Position numbers and translations under genes: made by a program
Part shown: one piece after another, positions 17,557 through 26,693 of the stretch
Numbering within the stretch: position 1 is the first letter of the stretch
Layout of the letters: each line of letters starts with the position of its first letter
Source: Chromobacterium haemolyticum
GTDB lineage: Bacteria; Pseudomonadota; Gammaproteobacteria; Burkholderiales; Chromobacteriaceae
Assembly: GCF_002081825.1 (NCBI RefSeq)
Contig: NZ_MUKU01000019.1
Location: forward strand, 1 to 64,000
Reading direction: 5' to 3'
DNA: 64,000 bases
The notes under the pieces: generated by a model
Seen by the model: the letters and a program-made list of their open reading frames with translations, nothing else
Told to the model about the DNA's origin: nothing
Database searches by the model: none

Positions 17557-19011
17557 ATGCGCAAGATACTCGCCATCCTCTACGTGCTGTCCAAGCTGAT
17601 CATGCTGTTTTCCTGCACCTTCCTCGCGCCGGCGCTAGTCTCCATCCTGTACCGCGACGGCGCGCTGGACACCTTCGTCACCGCGGCCATCGCCGGGCTG
17701 GCCATCGGCCTCTCGCTGTGGTCCGCCACCCGGCGCTACCAGCGCGAACTGAAGCCGCGTGACGGCTTCATCCTGGTCACCACTCTGTGGGTGGGCTTCG
17801 CCATCACCGCCTCCTTCCCCTTCATGCTGGCGCGGCCGGACATGCCCTTCAGCCACGCCTTCTTCGAGGCGATGTCCGGCCTCACCACCACCGGCTCCAC
17901 GGTAATCAGCGGACTGGACACCCTGCCGGCCTCGCTCAACTTCTGGCGCCATTTCCTCAACTGGATGGGCGGCATGGGCATCATCGTGCTGGCGGTGGCG
18001 ATACTGCCCATCCTCGGCATCGGCGGCATGCAGTTGTACAAGGCGGAAACGCCGGGGCCGATGAAGGACAGCAAGCTGGCGCCGCGCATCACCGAAACTG
18101 CCAAGAACCTGTGGCTGGTCTACAGCGGCTGGACGCTGGCGGTGGCGCTGGCGCTGAAGGCCGCCGGCCTGAGTTGGCTGGACGCGGTGTGCCACGCCTT
18201 CGCCGCGCTGTCCTTGGGCGGCTTTTCCACCCACGACAACAGCGTGGGCGCCTTCGATTCGCTGCCGGTGGAACTGATCCTGAGCTTCGGCATGATCGTC
18301 GGCGCGATGAACTTCGCCACCCACTTCCTGGCGCTGCGCCAGCGCTCGCTGCGCGCCTATCTGCGCGACCCGGAAGCTAAGGCCATGTTGTGGCTGCTGC
18401 TGGGCAGCATTCTGGCGATGAGCGCCTATCTGTGGGCCCACCACGTCTACGACTTCCCCACCGCGCTGCGCCACGTCAGCTTCAATCTGATCTCCATCGC
18501 CACTGATAGCGGCTTCGCCAGCGTGGACTACGCGCGCTGGCCCATCTTCGTACCCTTGTGGATGCTGTTCCTGTCTAGCATCACCGCCTGCTCCGGCTCC
18601 ACCGGGGGCGGCATCAAGATGGTGCGCACCCTGATGCTGAGCAAGCAGAGCGTCAACGAGATGACGCGGCTACTGCACCCGGCGGCGGTGCGACCGGTGA
18701 AAATCGGCGGCAAAGTGGTGCCGCAAGACGTCATGCTGTCGGTAATGGGCTTCATATTTGTCTACTGCATGTGCATAGTGATATTAAGCTTCGCGCTGAT
18801 CGCCAGCGGCCTGGATTTTCTCAGCGCCTTCACCGCGGTGATCGCCTCGATCAACAACGCCGGCCCCGGGCTCGGCGTGGTCGGCCCGGCGTCGAACTAT
18901 GCGTCGCTGTCCGACTTTCAAATATGGATTTGCAGCCTGGCCATGCTCTTGGGCCGGCTGGAAGTATTTACCCTGCTGATCCTGTTCACGCCGGCCTTCT
19001 GGCGCAAATAG
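17557..19011 (+). CDS. trkH: Trk potassium channel subunit TrkH
   Basis: The 484-residue polytopic membrane protein has four pore-loop segments: [25 protein letters not shown] and NNAGPGLG. These are the degenerate selectivity filters of the SKT superfamily, with a central Gly in each. The intramembrane gate region of the third repeat is recognisable ([15 protein letters not shown]). It works with TrkA encoded upstream in the same operon. The length matches E. coli TrkH (483). Confidence 0.94.
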   Translation: MRKILAILYVLSKLIMLFSCTFLAPALVSILYRDGALDTFVTAAIAGLAIGLSLWSATRRYQRELKPRDGFILVTTLWVGFAITASFPFMLARPDMPFSHAFFEAMSGLTTTGSTVISGLDTLPASLNFWRHFLNWMGGMGIIVLAVAILPILGIGGMQLYKAETPGPMKDSKLAPRITETAKNLWLVYSGWTLAVALALKAAGLSWLDAVCHAFAALSLGGFSTHDNSVGAFDSLPVELILSFGMIVGAMNFATHFLALRQRSLRAYLRDPEAKAMLWLLLGSILAMSAYLWAHHVYDFPTALRHVSFNLISIATDSGFASVDYARWPIFVPLWMLFLSSITACSGSTGGGIKMVRTLMLSKQSVNEMTRLLHPAAVRPVKIGGKVVPQDVMLSVMGFIFVYCMCIVILSFALIASGLDFLSAFTAVIASINNAGPGLGVVGPASNYASLSDFQIWICSLAMLLGRLEVFTLLILFTPAFWRK

Positions 19012-19091
19012 GACGCGAAGAATTTACCCGCCGCGCGCGGGTCTGAACCAAAGCGGCGCCCAGCGCCGGATAATAAAGACGAAACCGGATC

Positions 19092-20987
19092 ATGAACCCT
19101 ATGACATTCACCGCCCCAAGCCGCATGCTCGCCCTCAGCCTGGCGCTGACGGCCGCCCTGCCCGCCTTCGCCGGCGCAGACGATGAACTGATCGCCGCCC
19201 GCGACGCCTTTCGCGGCAACAAGCTGGGACAGCTGGCCAGCCTGGCGGGCGGCATGCCGTCCAACTACCCGCTGAAGGACTACCCGGCCTACTGGCTGGC
19301 GCTCAAGGCGCTGGACGGCGACGACGACGGCCCGGCCCAAAACTTTCTGGCCCGCGTGGACGAAGGCCTGATGCCAGAGCGCGTGCGCAACGAATGGCTG
19401 AAAAAACTGGCGGCACGCGAAAGCTGGAGCCGCTTCGCCGCGGAATGGAAAAAACTGCCGCCAGAAGGCCGCGACGAAGAATCCAGCTGTTACGGCCAGC
19501 TCAACGAACTCAATCAGGGCAAGGCGCCCGCCGATCTGGACCGCTTCCTGGAAAGCCGGCCGCTGCCGGAGGGCTGCAACCGCTTGATCGCCGAGGCCGC
19601 GCGGCGCGGCGTCCTGAAACACAACTGGCTGTGGCAACGCGCCCGCCTGCTCCTGGCCGGCAACTACCTGAGCCAGGCGCGCCAACTGGCCGCCAACACC
19701 GGCCTGCCGCTGGACAACGCCGCGCTCAGCAAGCCGGCCAACGCCGATCTGTCCACCCCGGGCGGCCAGGAAGCGGCCGTCTACGACATCGTGATCAAGG
19801 GCAAGACCAATATCAGCAACGGCCTGGGCAAGCTGCTCGAACACGAAAAAACCTTAAGCAAGGAGCGCGCCGGCTTCGCCTGGGGCCAGTTGGCGCTGCT
19901 GTCCGCACGCAAACAGCAGGCGACGCAAGCGCTGCAGTGGTTCGACAAGGCCGACGCCGACCAGCTGACCGCCGAGCAATGGGAATGGTGGGCGCGCTCG
20001 GCGCTGCGCCTGGAGCAATGGACCCAGCTGGAGAAAATCATCCGCACCATGCCTGTCACCGTCAGCGCCAAACCGGCCTGGCGCTACTGGCGCGGCCGCT
20101 CGCTGCAACAGCTGGGCCGGCAGAACGAGGCGACGCCGCTGTTCAGCCAGGCCAGCATCGGCCACAACTACTACGCGCTGTTGTCGCTGGAAGAACTGGG
20201 CAACAGCCTGTCCACCCCGGCCAGCAAGAGCGGCCCCAGCAAGGACGACATCAAACAGATGAGCGAGGAGCCGGCGGTCAAACGCGCGCTGGCGCTGCTG
20301 GAGCTGGCCGAACGCCACGTCAAGCCCGAGTTCCGCGCCGACGCGCAGCGCGAATGGCGCTGGGCGATGCGCAACCGCAGCGACATCGAACTGCTGGCCG
20401 CCGCCGAAGTGGGCCGCCGCGCCAGCTTCTACGACATGGCCATCTACAGCGCCGAACGCACCAAGGAAGAACACGATTACTCCTTGCGCTACCTGACGCC
20501 CTACCGCGACGTCACCCAGCGCTACGCCAAGCAACTGGACATCGACGACGCCTGGGTCTACGGCCTGATCCGCCAGGAAAGCCGCTTCATCACCATGGCG
20601 CGCTCCGGCGTCGGCGCTTCCGGCCTGATGCAGCTGATGCCGGCCACCGCCAAATGGGTGGCCAAGAAAATCGGCCTGGGCCAGTACGCCGTCAACGACA
20701 TCGAGACCAATGTGCAGCTGGGCACCTGGTATCTGCGCTATGTGCTGGACAGCCTGTCCAGCAACGAAGTGATGGCCACCGCCGCCTACAACGCCGGCCC
20801 CGGCCGCGCGCGCACCTGGCAAGCCGACCGCACGCTGGACGGCACCATCTACGCGGAAACCATCCCCTTCACCGAGACCCGCGACTACGTGCAGAAAGTG
20901 ATGGCCAACGCCGCTTACTACTCCAGCACCTTCGGCCACGCCAACATCTCCTTGAAGAACCGCATGGGCGTGGTGCCGGCGCGCTGA
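19092..20987 (+). CDS. slt: Soluble lytic murein transglycosylase
   Basis: The 631-residue periplasmic protein has a signal peptide (about 1-27, ending PAFAGA). A long alpha-superhelical ring of TPR-like helices (about 40-450) is followed by a C-terminal lysozyme-like domain with catalytic Glu496 in GLIRQESRF, then SGVGASGLMQLMPATAKWVA and TAAYNAGPGRARTW. Slt enzymes cleave peptidoglycan glycan strands to 1,6-anhydro ends. The length is close to E. coli Slt70. It stands alone between the trk operon and the reductase gene. Confidence 0.92.
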   Translation: MNPMTFTAPSRMLALSLALTAALPAFAGADDELIAARDAFRGNKLGQLASLAGGMPSNYPLKDYPAYWLALKALDGDDDGPAQNFLARVDEGLMPERVRNEWLKKLAARESWSRFAAEWKKLPPEGRDEESSCYGQLNELNQGKAPADLDRFLESRPLPEGCNRLIAEAARRGVLKHNWLWQRARLLLAGNYLSQARQLAANTGLPLDNAALSKPANADLSTPGGQEAAVYDIVIKGKTNISNGLGKLLEHEKTLSKERAGFAWGQLALLSARKQQATQALQWFDKADADQLTAEQWEWWARSALRLEQWTQLEKIIRTMPVTVSAKPAWRYWRGRSLQQLGRQNEATPLFSQASIGHNYYALLSLEELGNSLSTPASKSGPSKDDIKQMSEEPAVKRALALLELAERHVKPEFRADAQREWRWAMRNRSDIELLAAAEVGRRASFYDMAIYSAERTKEEHDYSLRYLTPYRDVTQRYAKQLDIDDAWVYGLIRQESRFITMARSGVGASGLMQLMPATAKWVAKKIGLGQYAVNDIETNVQLGTWYLRYVLDSLSSNEVMATAAYNAGPGRARTWQADRTLDGTIYAETIPFTETRDYVQKVMANAAYYSSTFGHANISLKNRMGVVPAR

Positions 20988-20993
20988 ACCTCC

Positions 20994-21020
20994 GCTTGGT
21001 CCCCCTACGGCGGACCAAGC
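20994..21020 (+). other. Hairpin after slt
   Basis: A perfect 9-bp inverted repeat (GCTTGGTCC / GGACCAAGC) begins 6 bp after the slt stop with a 9-nt loop. There is no T-run, so it is a weak terminator candidate or an mRNA 3'-end stabiliser. Confidence 0.4.
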
Positions 21021-21057
21021 CCTCTCCCACAAGTACCATAAGAAAGGGACCTCACTC

Positions 21058-22005
21058 ATGACTTATCAACGCATCTGCGTCATCGGCGGCAGCGGTTTCA
21101 TCGGCAGCTACATCGCGGAACGCCTGACCGAACAAGGCTGCCAACTGACTATCGCCACCCGACGGCGCGAACGCGCCAAGGCCTCGCTGCTGGTGCTGCC
21201 CGGCGCGCAGCTGGTGGAAGCGGACATTCACCGCCCGGAGGCGCTGAAACAATTGATTTCCGGCCACGACGCGGTAATCAATATGGTGGGCATCCTGCAC
21301 GGCAACGCCGCGCAGTTCGACAAGGCCCACGTGCAGTTGAGCGAAAAAGTCATCGCGGCCTGCCAAAGCCTGGGCGTGCGCCGGCTGATCCACATCAGCG
21401 CGCTGGGCGCCGACGAACGCGGCCCCAGCCTGTACCAGCAAAGCAAGGGCCGCGCCGAAGCGCGCGTGCGCGAGAGCGGCCTGGAATGGACCATACTGCG
21501 GCCGTCGGTGGTATTCGGCCACGGCGACAGCTTCCTCAATATGTTCGCCAGCCTGCTGCGCAAAGCCCCCTTGCTGCCGCTGGCCGGCGCGCATACGCGC
21601 TTCGCGCCGATCTGGGCCGGCGACGTGGCCCGCGCGGTGGCGGCCAGCCTGTCGCGCCGCGCCGCCATTGGCCAGAGCCTGGACTTGGCCGGCCCCGGCG
21701 TCTACACGCTGGCCGAACTGGTGAGCCTGGTGGGCCGCCGCATCGGCAAGCCGCGGCCGGTGATCGCGCTGCCGCAAAGCCTGGCCATGCTGCAGGCCGC
21801 GTTAATGGAATGCCTGCCCGGACCTACGCTGATCAGCCGCGACAATGTGCGTTCGCTAAGCGTGGACAACATCAGCGACCAACCCTTCCCCTCCGCGTTG
21901 CTGGGCTTCAGCCCCACCGCGCTGGAAGCTTTGGCGCCGGGCTTGCTGGGCAGCGACGAATTCAATCTGCAGATGTCCGCCTACCGCCGCCAGATTGCGC
22001 GCTGA
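21058..22005 (+). CDS. NAD(P)-binding extended SDR, complex I NDUFA9-like
   Basis: The 315-residue atypical short-chain dehydrogenase opens with the dinucleotide-binding motif RICVIGGSGFIGSYIAERL. It has HISALGADERGPSLYQQSKG (the YxxxK region is altered to YQQSK) and RPSVVFGHGDSFLNMFASL. This subfamily is related to the NDUFA9 accessory subunit of respiratory complex I and to epimerases; the bacterial members have no settled reaction. AAAGGGA precedes the start. cca follows 13 bp downstream, so the two are probably co-transcribed. Confidence 0.8.
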   Translation: MTYQRICVIGGSGFIGSYIAERLTEQGCQLTIATRRRERAKASLLVLPGAQLVEADIHRPEALKQLISGHDAVINMVGILHGNAAQFDKAHVQLSEKVIAACQSLGVRRLIHISALGADERGPSLYQQSKGRAEARVRESGLEWTILRPSVVFGHGDSFLNMFASLLRKAPLLPLAGAHTRFAPIWAGDVARAVAASLSRRAAIGQSLDLAGPGVYTLAELVSLVGRRIGKPRPVIALPQSLAMLQAALMECLPGPTLISRDNVRSLSVDNISDQPFPSALLGFSPTALEALAPGLLGSDEFNLQMSAYRRQIAR

Positions 22006-22018
22006 ACGGAAAGAATCG

Positions 22019-23242
22019 ATGCAATGCTATATCGTCGGCGGCGCCGTGCGCGACCGCCTGCTGAAACTGCCGGTAAAAGACCGCGATTGGGTGGTGGTGG
22101 GCGCCAGTCCGCAAGAGATGCTGGCGCAGGGCTACAAACCGGTGGGCAAGGACTTCCCGGTGTTTCTGCACCCGGACACCCATGAGGAATACGCGTTGGC
22201 GCGCACCGAGCGCAAAACCGGCAAGGGCTACCACGGCTTCGCCGTCTACGCCGCGCCGGACGTGACGCTGGAGCAGGACCTGGCGCGGCGCGACCTGACC
22301 ATCAACGCCATCGCCGAGGCGGCTGACGGCAGCCTGATCGACCCCTACCACGGCCGGCGCGACCTCGAGGCCGGCGTCCTGCGCCATGTCAGCCCCGCCT
22401 TCGCCGAAGACCCGGTGCGCATTTTACGGCTGGCGCGCTTCGCCGCCCGTTTCGGCTTCGCCGTGGCCGACGACACCATGGCGCTGATGCGGCAAATGGT
22501 AGCGGACGGCGAAGCCGATGCGCTGGTGGCGGAGCGGGTATGGCAGGAATTGGCTAAGGGTTTGATGGAGGAGCGGCCGTCGCGCATGTTCCTGACCCTG
22601 CGCGCCTGCGGCGCCCTCGCCCGCGTGCTGCCGGAGCTGGACGCGCTGTTCGGCGTGCCGCAGCGCGCCGACCATCACCCGGAAATCGACACCGGCGACC
22701 ACGTGATGCGGGTGCTGGACTACGCCTCCGCCGAGGGCCTGCCGCTGGCGGCGCGCTTCGCGGCACTAACCCACGACCTGGGCAAGGCGCTGACGCCGAC
22801 GGAGGTGCTGCCGCGCCACATCGGCCATGAAACCGCCGGCGAAGCGCCGCTGCTGGCCTTATGCCAGCGCTTGCGCGTACCGGCGGACTGCCGCGACCTG
22901 GCGCGCATCACGCTATTGAGCCATACCAAAGTACACTGTGCTTTCGAATTAAAGCCAAGCACAATATTGCGATTGTTCAAGCAAACCGACGCCTTGCGGC
23001 GGCCGGAGCGCTTCTTGCTGATGCTGGACGCCTGCCGCGCGGATGCGCGCGGTCGCTTGGGTTTTCACGACCGGCCCTATCCGCAGGCGGACTACCTGTC
23101 CGCGCTGCTGGACGCGGCGCTGGCGGTGGACGCCGGCGGCATTGCCAGCCAGTGGGAAGACAAGCGCACCCTTCCGGAAGCGATAGACCGCGCCCGGACC
23201 CGCGCCATCGCCGTCCGCAAGGAGCAACTGGAGACGCACTGA
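22019..23242 (+). CDS. cca: Multifunctional CCA tRNA nucleotidyltransferase
   Basis: The 407-residue class II enzyme adds or repairs the CCA end of tRNAs. The head domain has YIVGGAVRDRLL and the catalytic region KDRDWVVVGA; the nucleotide-selection region shows RRDLTINAIAEA and EDPVRILRLARFAARF. The C-terminal half carries an HD phosphohydrolase domain (HHPEIDTGDHVMRV, THDLGKALT), as in E. coli Cca (412 residues). The ATG at 22019 starts at the conserved MQCYIVGGAVRD; the RBS is weak (GGAAAG). prpF starts one base after the stop. Confidence 0.94.
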   Translation: MQCYIVGGAVRDRLLKLPVKDRDWVVVGASPQEMLAQGYKPVGKDFPVFLHPDTHEEYALARTERKTGKGYHGFAVYAAPDVTLEQDLARRDLTINAIAEAADGSLIDPYHGRRDLEAGVLRHVSPAFAEDPVRILRLARFAARFGFAVADDTMALMRQMVADGEADALVAERVWQELAKGLMEERPSRMFLTLRACGALARVLPELDALFGVPQRADHHPEIDTGDHVMRVLDYASAEGLPLAARFAALTHDLGKALTPTEVLPRHIGHETAGEAPLLALCQRLRVPADCRDLARITLLSHTKVHCAFELKPSTILRLFKQTDALRRPERFLLMLDACRADARGRLGFHDRPYPQADYLSALLDAALAVDAGGIASQWEDKRTLPEAIDRARTRAIAVRKEQLETH

Positions 23243-23243
23243 C

Positions 23244-24362
23244 ATGGCTGCGATCTATCGCCTGCCGTCCACGCTGATGCGCGGCGGCACCAGCAAGGGT
23301 CTGTTCATCCGCGCCGACGCGCTGCCCGAGGACACCTCCTCTTGGGAACGCATGTTGTTGCGCGCCATCGGCAGCCCGGACCCGCACGGCAAGCAGATAG
23401 ACGGCCTGGGCACCGGACGGGCCAGCACCAGCAAGGTGATGATCCTCAGCCCGTCGCGGCGCGAAGACTGCGACGTCGATTGCCTGTTCGGCCATGTGTC
23501 GATAGAGCACGCCTTGATAGACTGGTCCGGCAACTGCGGCAACCTCAGCGCCGCGGTGCCGCTGTTCGCGGTGATGGAAAAACTGGTGGAGCCGCGCGAC
23601 GGCGTGGCCTCCATCGGCATCTGGCAGGCCAATGTCGGCAAGCGCATCATCGCGGAACTGGAAATCATGCATGGTCAGCCCGTCTGGCAGGGCGACTACC
23701 GCATCGACGGCGTCGCCTTTCCCGGCGCGCCGATCCGGCTGCGCTTCCTGGACCCGGCCGGCGGCAGTTCCGGCGAACTCTACCCCACCGGCAAGCTGGT
23801 GGACGAACTGGCGCTGCCGGACGGCAGCCGAGTGGAAGCCACCCTGGTGGACGCCGGCAACCCCACAGTATTCGTCCGGGCCCGGGATTTCGGTCTCAAG
23901 GGCGACGAGGAAATGGCGGCCCTGCAGGAAACCGCGCGCCACCGGCTGGAATGGGCGCGGGAAATCGCCGCCGTGGTCATGGGCTTGGCGCCCGACATCT
24001 TCGCCGCCCGACGCGAACGGCCGGGCTCGCCCCGAATCAGCCTGCTGTCGGAAAGCCGGGACGAGGATTGCCAGATCAACGCCCGCATCCTGACCTCCGG
24101 CCGCTCGCTGCACCACGCCTTCACCGGCACCGGCGCCATCGCGCTGGCTTGCGCCTGCGCCACCGAGGGCACGCTGCCGCAGCAAGTGGCCGGCGCGCCG
24201 GTGCGCGGCATGCCGCTGACCTTCAGCCACGCCAGCGGCAAGCAAACCGTGGAAGCGGTGCTGGGCCATTCCGCCGAATACGGTTGGACCATCAGCGAAG
24301 TGGTGATGACCCGCACCGCCAGGCCGCTGATGCGCGGCGAAGTTTACATCCCAATAGACTAG
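23244..24362 (+). CDS. PrpF/GalD-type double-bond isomerase
   Basis: The 372-residue protein is of the PrpF fold (two diaminopimelate-epimerase-like halves). The start TLMRGGTSKGLFI is the family signature. Candidate catalytic Lys lies in GTGRASTSKVMIL and Cys in DWSGNCGNLSAAV. Family members isomerise 2-methyl-aconitate (PrpF) or 4-oxalomesaconate (GalD). No prpBCD or gallate genes are in the window, so the substrate is open and no symbol is given. It follows cca by one base and converges on the broken rhomboid gene with a 12-bp gap. Confidence 0.82.
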   Translation: MAAIYRLPSTLMRGGTSKGLFIRADALPEDTSSWERMLLRAIGSPDPHGKQIDGLGTGRASTSKVMILSPSRREDCDVDCLFGHVSIEHALIDWSGNCGNLSAAVPLFAVMEKLVEPRDGVASIGIWQANVGKRIIAELEIMHGQPVWQGDYRIDGVAFPGAPIRLRFLDPAGGSSGELYPTGKLVDELALPDGSRVEATLVDAGNPTVFVRARDFGLKGDEEMAALQETARHRLEWAREIAAVVMGLAPDIFAARRERPGSPRISLLSESRDEDCQINARILTSGRSLHHAFTGTGAIALACACATEGTLPQQVAGAPVRGMPLTFSHASGKQTVEAVLGHSAEYGWTISEVVMTRTARPLMRGEVYIPID

Positions 24363-24374
24363 CGGCTTGCGGCG

Positions 24375-25180
24375 TCAAGGCAACGTGGGCTGCGCGGCCT
24401 GCTGTTGACGCAACTGCGCCGCCAGCTCGTTCAAATCTTCGGAACCCAGCGCCTGGCTCGCCTGATGCACGCCCAGGGCCGCCGCGCCCGCCAGAGCGAC
24501 GAACACCAACAACCGTTGCAGCGGACGCCGCTTCAAGCGCTCCGACCAGCCCAGCGCGCCCAGCGGCAGACCGGCCAGGAGGCCACCGACATGGCAAGCC
24601 TGGTCAACGCCGGACACCATGAAGCCCATGCCCAGGTTCAACAACACCACTTGCGCCAGGGCCTTGCCCTGCGAACCGCCCATGTCGGCGTCGCTGAGGC
24701 CGGCCACGCACAGCGCTCCGGCCCGGACGCGCCCACGCTGGCCACCAGGCGGATGCTGCTCTGCATCAGCAGATTGGTCACCGGATGCGTGCCGTACCAC
24801 CAAGCGCTGACCAGGCCCGCCACCAGGCCGGCGGAGAGATAAATGGCCAGGAAACCGACGCCGCCAAAGCGCTTTTGCGCCAAGGGTCCGATCAGCAGCA
24901 ACATATACATATTGAGCAGCAAATGCATGGCGCCGCCATGCACGAACATGCTGCTCAACAGCCGCCAGCTGTCGCCGCCCAGGGTGAACGGCGCCAGATT
25001 GGCGCCCCAACTCACCAGCTGCTCGGGATCGGGCTCGGTCCAAGAAACGCCCGAGGCGCCCATCCAGACATAAACAATCAGATTGGCGAGCACCAGACCG
25101 ATGGTGGCCCACTGCTGCCACAGAAAAGAAGAAAGCCCGCCGAAGCGGGAGGAGGGAGAGTCGAGCGCGGCTTCATTCAT
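24375..25180 (-). pseudogene. Rhomboid intramembrane serine protease, frameshifted at the active site
   Basis: From ATG 25180 (GGAAG upstream) one frame encodes the first rhomboid half with several membrane helices, FVHGGAMHLLLNMYM and SVGASG carrying the catalytic serine. The protein then leaves frame and would stop at 24638 (180 residues). The rest continues in another frame as ALCVAGLSDADMGG and VDQACHVGGLLAGLPLG with the catalytic histidine, to 24375. At about 24718-24727 the reverse strand reads TCCGGGCCGGAGCG where TCCGGAGCG would keep the expected GASGA motif. That is five extra bases, apparently a CCGG-containing tandem duplication. It is either a true inactivation, phase variation or an assembly error. 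Confidence 0.8.
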
Positions 25181-25290
25181 ATGGTCTGGCTTCCTTTGCT
25201 TCAATTTGCCGTCTAAATATCTCCGGCGCATGATAAAGCAAACCAGCCAAAATAAAAACCAATCGCTACTCAATATTCATACTCAAAGAC

Positions 25291-25851
25291 TCAAGCCATT
25301 GCCTCGCCGCGCAGCAACTCCCGCTCTACCTGCCGCAGCATGCGTCGGCGGATCAGGCCGCTGACCGGACGAATCAGATACCAGTACGGGGCGAAACGCC
25401 AACGGGTTGCCGCATCGGGACAATGCACGCGGGTCTGAGTCGATAGGCGAACGCCCTCGGCGACGGTTTCGCAATGGAAACTCAACAGCAGCCGGGCCAC
25501 GCCCGGCTCATGCAAAGCCATGAAATCCTCAAGGCCGCCGATCTCGCGCAGGCCGAAGTCCGCGCGCCAGAAAGCGCCCGCCAGGCCCAAGGTCAATTCG
25601 CTATCGCCGTCGCGCGCCAGCGGCGTGAAACTGTGCATGCCGAACGGCGGGCGATTGCCGGGCAAAGCGCCGCTCAGACGGCCGGGCAGTTCACGCAGCG
25701 CCATGAAACGCCGCGCCCAGGGATCGTCCGCCGGCGCGATGCGCTGCACCGCGTCCAGCGCCGAGGCCGCATCCGCGGCCAGAATGCGGGAATGCGTCTC
25801 GACAAACTGATAGCTGGGCAGAATACGTTCCGCCAACGCAAAGCGCTCCAT
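25291..25851 (-). CDS. Protein of unknown function, DUF2867/SRPBCC-like
   Basis: The 186-residue protein is cytosolic, with no signal peptide. The ATG has GGAGAGGAACGA before it. The pattern of a central beta-rich region (FGMHSFTPLARDG...ELTLGLAGAFW, LLLSFHCETVAEGVRLSTQT) ending in YWYLIRPVSGLIRRRML resembles DUF2867 and other helix-grip lipid-binding-like proteins. The similarity is remembered, not searched. It follows trmH-like and HDOD genes on the same strand with a 36-bp gap. Confidence 0.55.
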   Translation of the reverse strand: MERFALAERILPSYQFVETHSRILAADAASALDAVQRIAPADDPWARRFMALRELPGRLSGALPGNRPPFGMHSFTPLARDGDSELTLGLAGAFWRADFGLREIGGLEDFMALHEPGVARLLLSFHCETVAEGVRLSTQTRVHCPDAATRWRFAPYWYLIRPVSGLIRRRMLRQVERELLRGEAMA

Positions 25852-25887
25852 TCGTTCCTCTCCGTCTCTGGCGGCGGGCGGCGCGAC

Positions 25888-26688
25888 TCAACCGGCCGCC
25901 GCCTCCAGCTGCCTCACCCGCTCGAACAAACACACCGTCGCCGCCATCGCCACATTCAGCGATTCCGCATGGCCCGGCATCGGAATCCTCACCCGCGCAT
26001 CGGCCAGGGCCAGCGCCTCGGCGCTGACGCCGGCGCCCTCGTTGCCAAACACGAAAGCCACCGGCCCGCGCAAATCCTGCGCGTACAGCGAGGTGGAGCC
26101 CTCCAGATGAGTCACTAGCTTGCGGCCGTCGTAGCTCGCCAGCTCCGCGCACAAATCGACTTGTTCATGGATGTTCAACACGAAGTGCGCGCCCATGCCG
26201 GCGCGAAGCACCTTGGGCGAATACACATCGACGCAGCCCTTGGAGAGCGCCACATCGCGGACCCCCGCCGCGGCCGCGCAGCGCAAGATGGTGCCCAGAT
26301 TGCCCGGATCCTGTATATCCTCCAGCATCACCCGGGACGCGCCCGCCGGGCTGGGGCGCGGCTGCGGCCGTGGGCACAAGGCCAGCAATTCCCCGGCGCT
26401 AGCCAGTGCCGTGGCCTTGGCGAGCACGGTTTCCGGCACCGTGATCACGACAGTCGGCGCGCTCAGGCGCCGCAACAAGGCTTGCACCTCCGGATGCGCT
26501 GCCGCCGCCTCGTTGAGATACACCCGCTCGGGCACGATGCCGGCGTCCAGACAGGACTCGGTCAGATGAATGCCCTCCAGCAACATCGCTTGTTGCTTGC
26601 GGCGTTCGCGCGGGCTCTGCGCCAAGCGCGCCAATTGCTTGATTTCGTCGTTATGGGCGGAGGTGATGGTTTTGCTGATGTACGACAT
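25888..26688 (-). CDS. TrmH/SpoU-family RNA 2'-O-methyltransferase
   Basis: The 266-residue SPOUT enzyme has an N-terminal substrate-binding domain (1-105, with QAMLLEGIHLTESCL). The C-terminal knot domain carries motif 1 (VMLEDIQDPGNLGTILRCA with Asn/Arg), motif 2 (VAFVFGNEGAGVS) and motif 3 (IPMPGHAESLNVAMAATVCL). It methylates ribose 2'-OH in tRNA or rRNA using SAM; the target nucleotide cannot be inferred. It starts 5 bp after the stop of the HDOD gene, so it is co-transcribed with it. Confidence 0.88.
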   Translation of the reverse strand: MSYISKTITSAHNDEIKQLARLAQSPRERRKQQAMLLEGIHLTESCLDAGIVPERVYLNEAAAAHPEVQALLRRLSAPTVVITVPETVLAKATALASAGELLALCPRPQPRPSPAGASRVMLEDIQDPGNLGTILRCAAAAGVRDVALSKGCVDVYSPKVLRAGMGAHFVLNIHEQVDLCAELASYDGRKLVTHLEGSTSLYAQDLRGPVAFVFGNEGAGVSAEALALADARVRIPMPGHAESLNVAMAATVCLFERVRQLEAAAG

Positions 26689-26693
26689 GTGTC

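Noticed and set aside
23244-24362. Calling the PrpF-like gene part of methylcitrate metabolism
   Set aside because: No prpB, prpC, prpD or acnD is present; the family also includes gallate-pathway isomerases, so only the fold-level call is kept.
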